Below are positions 1 through 5,747 of a DNA stretch of 64,000 nt, piece after piece; position 1 is the first letter of the stretch, and every line of letters starts with the position of its first letter. The notes under the pieces were generated by a model. That model saw only the letters and a program-made list of their open reading frames with translations. It did no database searches and was not told the DNA's origin. The position numbers were made by a program, and so were the translations under genes. Source of the DNA: Flavobacterium sp. CYK-55 (GTDB lineage: Bacteria > Bacteroidota > Bacteroidia > Flavobacteriales > Flavobacteriaceae); assembly GCF_018413465.1 (NCBI RefSeq), contig NZ_JAHCDK010000011.1:1-64000 (forward strand). Reading direction: 5' to 3'.

Positions 1-119
1 AAAATGCAATTTTCAGCTATCTCATAGCCAAAAGCTTGAGCTGGAAAATCAAACAATCTTTTCCACCGCAAAGCAAAAAAAGCGGCCAATATTTATCAAC
101 GTTTTTGCTGAGCAATTGC
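1..119 (-). other. 5' part of a further cassette, truncated by the window
   Basis: This is the upstream end of the next cassette in the array. On the minus strand a reading frame opens with TTG at 89-87 and stays open to the window edge, reading AAFFALRWKRLFDFPAQAF. It may be the start of a small protein, but 29 codons are too few to judge. No TAnnTTTG promoter element is seen in front of it. Confidence 0.3.
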
Positions 120-250
120 GCACAACGGTTTGCGGCCATGTCTTGTGGCGGAAAAGCGAGCCGCGTACGCTCCGCTAAGATAGAATTTCTACGTGAAAAA
201 TAGGCGAGAAGCTAAGAAAATAAAGCCATAAGTCATGACCGCGGTTATGC
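120..250 (-). repeat. attC-like recombination site 1
   Basis: The cores are GCACAAC at 120-126 and GTTATGC at 244-250, 131 bp in all. The arms just inside (left GCGGCCATGTCTTGTGGC, right GCCATAAGTCATGACCGC) pair over about 18 bp with few mismatches. The middle holds the block GCGTACGCTCCGCTAAGATA and TACGTGAAAA that is shared by the other sites. About four unpaired bases sit between core and stem on one side only, as in the spacer of folded attC sites. Confidence 0.8.
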
Positions 251-257
251 GAAGTTT

Positions 258-1055
258 TTATTTGTATGTTCTTCTAAATTTCTTAATCACAAAGTATATA
301 AAAAAACCACAATATGCTGCAGCTATTCCTAGAATATAAGATGCTTTTATACCAAACAAATCAATTGGTGCTTTAAGTTTTTCTAACTCAGCTTTCCTGA
401 TTTCATTAGAGCGTTCAAATACGCTTTTGAATGCATGTTGTCTAATTTCAATATTATTTAAAGTTCGCAGTAATTTTCTCGCATCTCTCTTATTTGTTTC
501 TCTATAATACTTAAGAATTTGTTCTTCGTTTTTTCCAAAAGAATCTTCAAAAAAAATATCCATTTTAATTAGTAAGTCATCAATAGTATTTAGATCATTT
601 ACAAAGTCTTGTGTATATTTATCATATTCTTTCTCTGAAAAATATATTGAAGATAATACTGATAATTGTGCATCTAATACGATTTGAGACTCATTAATAA
701 AATGTCTTCCAACTTTTAAAATAGTATCAATTGGATATTTTTTATCCCTAATTGTATATACTACCATTTGATAATAATTTATGGCATCATTAGTTTTCTC
801 CATTGTCATTTTCATTCCTTTGCTAATAACTTCGACTTTCCTTTTAGTCATCTCGTTTTGATGATTTAAAGCATTATATTCATTAATATTAGCATTGGTT
901 GCTGATATTTGCCAAAATATATTTATTATAAAAGTTATAGATGTTATAAATAATCCTCCAGCAAAAATCCATAATTTCTTATCATAAATAAACTGAATTG
1001 TATTTTCAAATTTATCAAACCAATCTGGAGAATTTGATTTTTTTTGTCTAACCAT
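258..1055 (-). CDS. Two-TM hypothetical protein, cassette-borne
   Basis: The 265-residue protein is not recognised. It has a hydrophobic segment near residues 28-49 and a second near 236-258, followed by a basic tail (KKFRRTYK). The roughly 185 residues between them are polar, helical in appearance and rich in Asn, Lys and Glu, so a hairpin anchored at both ends in the inner membrane with a coiled middle domain is likely. It is the only gene of the cassette 244-1103. The stop lies eight bases before the attC-like core, which is typical for cassette genes. No TAnnTTTG element is visible in the roughly 40 bp upstream, so expression may depend on an upstream promoter in the array. A phage-defence or stress role would be a guess. 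Confidence 0.75.
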   Translation of the reverse strand: MVRQKKSNSPDWFDKFENTIQFIYDKKLWIFAGGLFITSITFIINIFWQISATNANINEYNALNHQNEMTKRKVEVISKGMKMTMEKTNDAINYYQMVVYTIRDKKYPIDTILKVGRHFINESQIVLDAQLSVLSSIYFSEKEYDKYTQDFVNDLNTIDDLLIKMDIFFEDSFGKNEEQILKYYRETNKRDARKLLRTLNNIEIRQHAFKSVFERSNEIRKAELEKLKAPIDLFGIKASYILGIAAAYCGFFIYFVIKKFRRTYK

Positions 1056-1096
1056 GATTTAATTGTTTGAATATTTTGAATGTTCTCTAAAATTTC

Positions 1097-1228
1097 GCAT
1101 AACGGTCTGCGCATAGACGCGTGTTGCGGAAAAGCGAACAGCGTATGCTCCGCTAAGATAAAATTTTTACGTGAAAACCAAACATAAAGCCAACAAAATC
1201 AAGCAATGGCGTTTATGCGCTGTTATAA
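1097..1228 (-). repeat. attC-like recombination site 2
   Basis: The cores are GCATAAC at 1097-1103 and GTTATAA at 1222-1228, 132 bp. The arms differ from those of site 1 (left GCGCATAGACGCGTGTTGC, right GCAATGGCGTTTATGCGC) but still pair with each other, so the stem is kept by compensating changes. The middle block around GCTCCGCTAAGATA and TTACGTGAAAA is kept. Confidence 0.8.
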
Positions 1229-1617
1229 GTTCGGCGCTTAATATGGACAAAGTTTGCGCAAAGTTTTTTACACAAAGAATTGTTTAGCCGGAATTGCCTC
1301 AACGTAAAGCTTGAAAAAAAGAAAACTTGTCGGCGCAGCCGAAATAAAATAAGCGCTGTTGGCACACAAAGTTTAGATTTCGTTTTCGTCTTGTTTTTCA
1401 CGTAACGTTTAGGTTTCGTTTGCGTTTGGTTTTCGTCAAGTTTTCACACAAAGTTTGTCCAGATTATTTTCCAAAAAGCAGCGAAATTTCCGCTAGGAAA
1501 ATTGCTTCAAAAATTGCCGACAAAGTTGAGCAAAATTCAACAGCGCGATTTAAAAAGTCAGATTGGCAATTGCGGAAGTTTGTTTTTTGCGGCTCGTAAA
1601 ATGCGCTGACTTATAAC
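1222..1617 (-). other. Cassette without a convincing gene
   Basis: This 396-bp module lies between two attC-like sites. One minus-strand frame of 62 codons (1213-1401) ends inside the attC-like site, but its product is basic, low in complexity and matches nothing I know, so I do not call it. Both ends resemble those of the gene-less cassette at 3389-3581: the left ends share GGCGCT followed by CAAAGTTTGCG, and the right ends share CTCG, AAAATGCGCTG and the core. The two therefore look like members of one family of non-coding cassettes. Confidence 0.55.
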
Positions 1618-1741
1618 GGTTTGCGGCCATATCTCGTGGCGAAAAAGCGAGCCGCGTACGCTCCGCTAAGATATAATTTCTACGTGAAAAACAAACTTCC
1701 GGCAAAGAAAATCAAGCCATGAGTTATGACCGCGGTTATGC
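1611..1741 (-). repeat. attC-like recombination site 3
   Basis: The cores are TTATAAC at 1611-1617 and GTTATGC at 1735-1741, 131 bp. The arms GCGGCCATATCTCGTGGC and GCCATGAGTTATGACCGC pair with 16 of 18 positions matched, counting one G-T. The TAA stop codon of the HigA gene lies inside the core at 1736-1738. Confidence 0.85.
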
Positions 1742-2035
1742 TGCGTTGCTATTAATTTGCTTTATGTTTTCGAATACTGAATTTTTAGAATTTTGTTCTT
1801 CTTCAATATCATAATCATCTTGTAAGCCGAGCCAGAATTTAGCAGAAGTTCCGAAAAATTTTGCTAGGCGTAAAGCAGTGTCAGCAGTAATTCTCCGATT
1901 ACCTTTAAGGATTTCGCTTACTCTAGTTTGTGGAATAAATGTTTCTTTGGAAAGCCTATATGCGCTTATTTCCAAAGGTTCAAGAAACTCTTCTTTCAAG
2001 ATTTCTCCAGGATGAATGTTTTTAAGCTTTTCCAT
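1736..2035 (-). CDS. higA: HigA-type antitoxin (XRE helix-turn-helix)
   Basis: The 99-residue protein opens with the HigA hallmark NIHPGEILKEEFLEPL, followed by a helix-turn-helix around residues 20-60 (ISAYRLSKE...RVSEILKGNRRIT) and the ALRLAKFFGTSAKFWLGLQ segment typical of the family. HigA neutralises the ribosome-dependent mRNase HigB and represses the shared promoter. It lies 11 bp downstream of the toxin gene, in the toxin-first order that is usual for hig. The stop codon falls in the cassette core. Such modules stabilise integron arrays in Vibrio by post-segregational killing, and the same role is a fair inference here. Confidence 0.92.
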   Translation of the reverse strand: MEKLKNIHPGEILKEEFLEPLEISAYRLSKETFIPQTRVSEILKGNRRITADTALRLAKFFGTSAKFWLGLQDDYDIEEEQNSKNSVFENIKQINSNAA

Positions 2036-2046
2036 TTTGTTTCTAT

Positions 2047-2328
2047 TTAATGATAATCAACAATTTCTACTTCTAAAGCGTTGTCATTTTCCCATTTGAA
2101 AATTATACGCCATTGTTTATTAATACGTATGCTATAAAATCCAGCAAGATTTCCACTTAACTTTTCTAAATGATTTGCCGGCGGAATTCTTAAATCATTT
2201 ATATTTTGAGAGTTATTGATCATTCTCAATTTTCTTCGAGCGACATTCTGTATATCGGCTGGAAGTTTTTTTGACTGAATTCCTTCCCAAATTTTCTCAG
2301 TTTCTTTACTATTAAAACTTTTAATCAC
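2047..2328 (-). CDS. higB: HigB-type toxin (RelE superfamily)
   Basis: The 93-residue length is standard for this branch of HigB. The protein has the conserved K(S)FNSKETEKIWEG start, ARRKLRMINNS and INDLRIPPANHLEKLSG in the middle, and a C-terminal GFYSIRINKQWRIIFKW strand pair carrying the Arg residues that act in mRNA cleavage. HigB toxins cut mRNA on the ribosome. The gene is first in a two-gene operon with higA and fills most of its cassette. A promoter reading TTTG, 20 bases, TACTTTTG lies at 2350-2381 on the minus strand, so the cassette brings its own promoter. Confidence 0.92.
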   Translation of the reverse strand: MIKSFNSKETEKIWEGIQSKKLPADIQNVARRKLRMINNSQNINDLRIPPANHLEKLSGNLAGFYSIRINKQWRIIFKWENDNALEVEIVDYH

Positions 2329-2349
2329 GCTTTACGTATTTACTAACGT

Positions 2350-2381
2350 CAAAAGTAAGTATTTATTTTTGAACCACCAAA
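2350..2381 (-). promoter_or_regulatory. Promoter of the higBA cassette
   Basis: On the minus strand TTTG (2378-2381) and TACTTTTG (2350-2357) stand 20 bases apart and match the Bacteroidota TTTG/TAnnTTTG consensus. The expected start of transcription falls about 15 bases before the higB start codon. Confidence 0.65.
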
Positions 2382-2407
2382 TTTAGTTTCGAGCTCAATG
2401 CAATGCG

Positions 2408-2539
2408 GCATAACGGTTTGCGGCCATATCTCGTGGCGGAAAAGCGAGCCGCGCACGCTCCGCTAATATAGAATTTTGTTTGTGAAAAATAGGCTAGAGG
2501 CCAAGAAAATCAAGCCATGAGTTATGACCGCGGTTAGGT
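2408..2539 (-). repeat. attC-like recombination site 4
   Basis: The cores are GCATAAC at 2408-2414 and GTTAGGT at 2533-2539, 132 bp. GTTAGGT is a perfect match to the integron core consensus GTTRRRY. The arms and the middle block are of the same subtype as sites 1 and 3. Confidence 0.85.
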
Positions 2540-2550
2540 GACGTTTCTGT

Positions 2551-2850
2551 TTACAAGAAAGTTAGGCCAACCCTTTTATTCAAACCAATTTCAAAAATTC
2601 TGATTAAAGTTGAAAGTTGAATATTGCCTTTAGCATTTTCAATTTTTGAAATATAGCTTTTTTTTGTTCCAGCTCTTTCGGCTAATTGTTCTTGAGTTAG
2701 ATTCGCATCTTTACGCGCTTCTTTGAGCATTTCACTTATGATAAACATCTGTGAATTTTCTTCGTATTTATTTCTGGTTTCGGTTCCGATTTTTCCGTGT
2801 TCTAAATCAATTAGTTCGTCAAAATTTTTAATGTTATCGTACTTTCCCAT
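2551..2850 (-). CDS. XRE-family antitoxin
   Basis: The 99-residue protein has a C-terminal helix-turn-helix (residues about 36-85: LKEARKDANLTQEQLAERAG, KKSYISKIENAKGNIQLSTL) preceded by a short N-terminal part that probably binds the toxin. The upstream gene, two bases away, encodes a RelE/HigB-like toxin, so this is the antitoxin and repressor of the pair. An 18-bp perfect palindrome at 3197-3214, overlapping the promoter, is the likely operator. It is a different family from the HigA in the neighbouring cassette. Confidence 0.88.
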   Translation of the reverse strand: MGKYDNIKNFDELIDLEHGKIGTETRNKYEENSQMFIISEMLKEARKDANLTQEQLAERAGTKKSYISKIENAKGNIQLSTLIRIFEIGLNKRVGLTFL

Positions 2851-2852
2851 GA

Positions 2853-3188
2853 TTACTTTTTTTGTGTAAAATATTCTTTCTTTAATTCAATCGCTTTATC
2901 TAATTCATTCTTTGGCGTCTTTTGAGTTTTCTTTTGAAAACCATTAAAAAGAATTACCAATTTACCTTCGTCAAAGCAGCAGAATATTCTATAAATATTT
3001 GATTGATATTCTACTCTTATTTCATACAATCCATCAGTTCCGGATAAATGTTTTAAAAATTTCTCAGGAACACGATCGACTTGTTTAATCAATTCAAGAA
3101 CTTGTTGAATTTTACCTTTCACTTTATCATTTTGATCTTGATAAAATTTTATAAAGTGATTTTCGTAAAATATAATTGTTCTTGTCAT
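2853..3188 (-). CDS. RelE/HigB-like toxin (Gp49-like family)
   Basis: The 111-residue protein matches the phage-derived Gp49-like branch of RelE/ParE toxins: TRTIIFYENHFIKFYQDQ at the start, a VPEKFLKHLSGTDGLYEIRV centre and YRIFCCFDEGKLVILFNGFQ, then KKTQKTPKNELDKAIELKKEY at the end, where the conserved Lys-Thr-Pro and Glu residues sit. These toxins cut mRNA at the ribosome. It forms an operon with the XRE gene two bases downstream and is the second toxin-antitoxin cassette in the array. Confidence 0.88.
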   Translation of the reverse strand: MTRTIIFYENHFIKFYQDQNDKVKGKIQQVLELIKQVDRVPEKFLKHLSGTDGLYEIRVEYQSNIYRIFCCFDEGKLVILFNGFQKKTQKTPKNELDKAIELKKEYFTQKK

Positions 3189-3192
3189 GTGG

Positions 3193-3223
3193 CAAAGTTA
3201 TCTTAAAAGATAACAAATGCAAA
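3193..3223 (-). promoter_or_regulatory. Promoter and palindromic operator of the second toxin-antitoxin cassette
   Basis: On the minus strand TTTG (3220-3223), 19 bases and TAACTTTG (3193-3200) form a good Bacteroidota promoter. A perfect 18-bp palindrome, GTTATCTTAAAAGATAAC (3197-3214), covers the space between the two elements and part of the -7 box. This is where an autoregulating XRE antitoxin would bind. Confidence 0.7.
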
Positions 3224-3262
3224 TTTTTTGAATGATTTTTTATCGCGTCGATTTGAAATGTC

Positions 3263-3395
3263 ACCTAACGTGTTGCGCATAGGCGAACGTTGCGGAACAG
3301 CGAAAAGCGTATGCTCCGCTAAGCTAAACAAAAAACGTGAAAACTGAATATTAAGTTTAAAAAAAGCAGCAATGGCGCTTGATGCGCTGTTAGCT
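3263..3395 (-). repeat. attC-like recombination site 5
   Basis: The cores are ACCTAAC at 3263-3269 (exact RYYYAAC) and GTTAGCT at 3389-3395, 133 bp. The arms GCGCATAGGCGAACGTTGC and GCAATGGCGCTTGATGCGC pair, and they belong to the same subtype as site 2. A reading frame of 100 codons that crosses this site (3203-3505) is not a gene. Confidence 0.8.
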
Positions 3396-3581
3396 GGTTG
3401 GCGCTCATTTATGCTCAAAGTTTGCGTTCTGTTTTTCACGCAACGTTTTACGCAATCAAATTCCGCAAAGTTTTTAGACAAAATAGGCGAGAAGCCAAAA
3501 TTCAAGTTTCGGTTAAAATTTTGACAAATTGATTTTGAAAAGTTCTTTATTTTACGACTCGAAAATGCGCTGGCAGCTAAC
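3389..3581 (-). other. Short gene-less cassette
   Basis: Only 193 bp lie between the two cores. No start-to-stop frame fits. The ends are related to those of the gene-less cassette at 1222-1617, and the inverted complementarity between its two ends reaches GTTAGCTG plus GCGC further in. It may be non-coding or a decayed cassette. Confidence 0.6.
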
Positions 3582-3705
3582 GTTTTGCGGCCATGTCTTG
3601 TGGCGGAAAAGCGAGCAGCGTACGCTCCGCTAAGATAGAAATTCTACGTGAAAAATAAGCGTGAAGCGAAGAAAATCAAGACATTGCGGGTAGGTGCTGT
3701 TGTGC
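3575..3705 (-). repeat. attC-like recombination site 6 (hybrid arms)
   Basis: The cores are AGCTAAC at 3575-3581 and GTTGTGC at 3699-3705, 131 bp. The left arm is of the GCGGCCATGTCTTGTGGC subtype. The right arm is diverged (CAAGACATTGCGGGTAGG) but still pairs through CATGTCTTG with CAAGACATTG. The last nine codons of the methyltransferase gene lie in this site. Confidence 0.75.
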
Positions 3706-4671
3706 GATGTGCTTCTTATTTTCAGTTTTTGGTTTAATATGTTTTAGCATTTGTTCAGCTACTTTTTCAATCACGTTTACTGCAACACTATTTCCAAATT
3801 GCTGATATGCTTGATTGTCTGAAACTGGAATTATAAAATCATCAGGAAAACCTTGTAAGCGACCAGCTTCTCTTGGAGTTAGTTTTCTTGGGTTTTTACC
3901 TTTTTGTTCAACTAAAATCTCGCTTCCGTCTTTATAATATCTCGCAGAGATTGTATTTGTATACTCAGAATTTTCATTTACAATACCAAATCCAAAACCT
4001 TTTCCTTTTTCTTTATTGGATATTTTTCTTCTTTGATGTCCTTCCCAAAGTTTATCGGAAATTGTATATTTTTCATCTACATTTTTCTCTAAAATATCAC
4101 CAACTTTAGTTGGTAATTTAGTTGGTTTTGGAAATTTAAACTTAACAGAGTTATCTAAAAATCCAACAATATAGATTCTTTCTCTATTTTGAGGAAGACC
4201 AAAATCTCTTGCTTTCAAAATTTCATATTGAACATTTTCATAACCGATATTTTTTAAATGCTCAATTATGGTAGCTAATGTCCTTCCTTTGTCATGTCCT
4301 TTTAACTGCTTCACATTTTCAAGTAAAAAAGCTTGAGGTTTTTTTGCAATTAATATTCGTTCAATGTCAAAAAATAAAGTTCCTCTAGTGTCTGAAAACC
4401 CTTTTTTTAAGCCTGCTTGGGAAAATGGTTGACATGGAAAACCAGCCAATAAAATATCATGTTCAGGAACTAACTCTTCATTAATTTGTGTAATATCTCC
4501 GTGTACAATCAAGTCATTAAAATTGGCTGTATATGTTGCAACAGAATATTTATTCCACTCGCTTGTAAAAACGCATTCAATATTGTTTTTTGATGCAATT
4601 TCAAAACCAAGTCTGATGCCGCCAATTCCAGCGAAAAGGTCAATGATTTTTATTTTGTCATTTGTTTTCAT
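3676..4671 (-). CDS. DNA (cytosine-5) methyltransferase
   Basis: The 331 residues carry the cytosine-5 methyltransferase motifs in order: I DLFAGIGGIRLGFE (11-24, SAM binding), IV GFPCQPFSQAG (catalytic Cys80), VI ENV (118-120), VIII QNRERIYIVGF (161-171), a target-recognition stretch around 180-260, IX REAGRLQGFPDDF and X QFGNSVAVNVI (from 291). It methylates cytosine and protects host DNA from the nuclease encoded just upstream. The start codon lies inside the 3' end of the nuclease gene (14-bp overlap), so the two are probably co-translated. The last nine residues (AQQHLPAMS) and the stop are encoded by the attC-like site, so the C-terminus depends on the cassette junction. Confidence 0.95.
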   Translation of the reverse strand: MKTNDKIKIIDLFAGIGGIRLGFEIASKNNIECVFTSEWNKYSVATYTANFNDLIVHGDITQINEELVPEHDILLAGFPCQPFSQAGLKKGFSDTRGTLFFDIERILIAKKPQAFLLENVKQLKGHDKGRTLATIIEHLKNIGYENVQYEILKARDFGLPQNRERIYIVGFLDNSVKFKFPKPTKLPTKVGDILEKNVDEKYTISDKLWEGHQRRKISNKEKGKGFGFGIVNENSEYTNTISARYYKDGSEILVEQKGKNPRKLTPREAGRLQGFPDDFIIPVSDNQAYQQFGNSVAVNVIEKVAEQMLKHIKPKTENKKHIAQQHLPAMS

Positions 4672-5554
4672 TCCAAAATTTTAAAATGTTAGGAATTTCT
4701 TCAAATAAATACTCTTCAAAACTAATGATATTTTTCATTGATTTTAAAGATTCAGAATTAGCAACCCAATCATAAGTAACCACAATAATATTGTGATTTG
4801 CCATTTCTTGGGCTTTACTTTTGGGTATACTTTCGTCAGCAGTTAAAAGATGTATCTCTGGTATTTTAGTGCGCTCAATTTCCTCAGCAACTTCTTGCCA
4901 ACGTTCTCGCAATGAAGTTTTCATTGTACCAATGATAGTTTTATTTCGTCTTTCAGAATAACACTTTATATTTGGCAAAATGCTATCTACTTTTTTTCCT
5001 AAACCTAAACTGTCAAATGTTTTACGACCAACTTTACTTTGGCTATCATATTCATAGCCAAGATTTTCATATATTTTATAGATGATTGCTTCAAAACTTT
5101 TTCCAGCTCTTGAACGTCTTGATTGTGTATTGCTTAAAGAAAGTCTATAAATATAAGGAAAAACACGTCCTGCATATTCACCACAAATTTCTTTTATAGT
5201 TTCAACAAGTTCTTCTCCTTTTTTATCAGTGATGTTTTTGTAAAGTAAAACTTCTAAAATCTCTTTAGGTGTTTCTATAATTTTATGTAAATCACGCATT
5301 AAGATAGCATTGAAATTCACCTCGTCCAAGAGATATTCTTGCCAAACAATTTCACGAAGCTCTGATATACATTTGCTTACGTGTTTTGATTTTATTTGTT
5401 TTAGATATTCTTTGTTTTGAGTAAGAGCAAATTCAACAATTTCTTGTGAAGTACGAATATACTTAGTTCTATACTGTTTGATAAGAGCATCAAACTTGTC
5501 TAATTCGCTTTTCGGAATGTCAATAATTACTGGTATTTCGTCAATTTTACTCAC
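4658..5554 (-). CDS. Type II restriction endonuclease, EcoRII/PspGI-like
   Basis: The 298-residue protein has the RRSRAGKSFE signature (146-155) of the EcoRII C-terminal/PspGI nuclease family, a following KKVDSILPN segment (Asp190) and the KTSLRERWQEV motif (from 212) seen in many type II nucleases. Together these form a PD-(D/E)XK-like site. The family usually cuts at CCWGG, CCNGG or related sites, but the target here cannot be read from the sequence. The N-terminal 130 residues are helical and not recognised. The gene comes before the methyltransferase, which is the less common order. A TAGATTTG element (5583-5590, minus strand) lies about 30 bases upstream. Confidence 0.88.
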   Translation of the reverse strand: MSKIDEIPVIIDIPKSELDKFDALIKQYRTKYIRTSQEIVEFALTQNKEYLKQIKSKHVSKCISELREIVWQEYLLDEVNFNAILMRDLHKIIETPKEILEVLLYKNITDKKGEELVETIKEICGEYAGRVFPYIYRLSLSNTQSRRSRAGKSFEAIIYKIYENLGYEYDSQSKVGRKTFDSLGLGKKVDSILPNIKCYSERRNKTIIGTMKTSLRERWQEVAEEIERTKIPEIHLLTADESIPKSKAQEMANHNIIVVTYDWVANSESLKSMKNIISFEEYLFEEIPNILKFWNENK

Positions 5555-5650
5555 TTACAATCGTAATTTATTTTGTTTGTTGCAAATCTATGAAAAATAG
5601 TTAGTGATTTTTATTGCTAGTAGTTTTTCCGCAACTTTTGGCCGCATATC

Positions 5651-5747
5651 GCACAACTCTGATATATCCCCCAAAAAACCATCCAAAAACATCCATTTCT
5701 AATGGAATAGGTCGCAATATATCCGTTCATAGCGAAGATATAAAAAT
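5651..5747 (-). other. Candidate primary insertion site (attI-like)
   Basis: The first cassette begins at the core GTTGTGC (minus strand, 5651-5657), but to its right there is no attC-like palindrome, only about 90 bp up to the stop codon of the recombinase gene. That is the position of an attI site. Two direct copies of ATATATCC (5662-5669 and 5717-5724) and the short repeats ACCATCC and ACATCC (about 5678-5694) could be recombinase-binding sites. The assignment is inference from position. Confidence 0.45.

Larger units (their letters stand above)
1..5657 (-). mobile_element. Integron-like gene-cassette array (left end outside window)
   Basis: Read on the minus strand, cassettes run from the core at 5651-5657 leftwards. 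Each module begins with a GTTxxxx core and ends with xxxxAAC followed by a 131-133 bp palindromic site. The modules are 3699-5657 (restriction-modification), 3389-3581 (no gene), 2533-3269 (toxin-antitoxin), 1735-2414 (HigBA), 1222-1617 (no convincing gene), 244-1103 (membrane protein) and a partial one at 1-126. All cassette genes lie on the minus strand, with the site at their 3' end, as in integrons. The content (toxin-antitoxin, restriction-modification, orphan proteins) is also typical of sedentary integrons. That the array is mobile through the neighbouring recombinase is inference. Confidence 0.8.

Noticed and set aside
1213..1401. 62-codon minus-strand frame in the gene-less cassette
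   Set aside because: It starts within the cassette, but the product is basic and low in complexity, has no promoter and ends inside the attC-like site; no family resemblance.
3203..3505. 100-codon minus-strand frame
   Set aside because: It runs across an attC-like site and into the promoter of the second toxin-antitoxin pair, so it joins two modules by chance.
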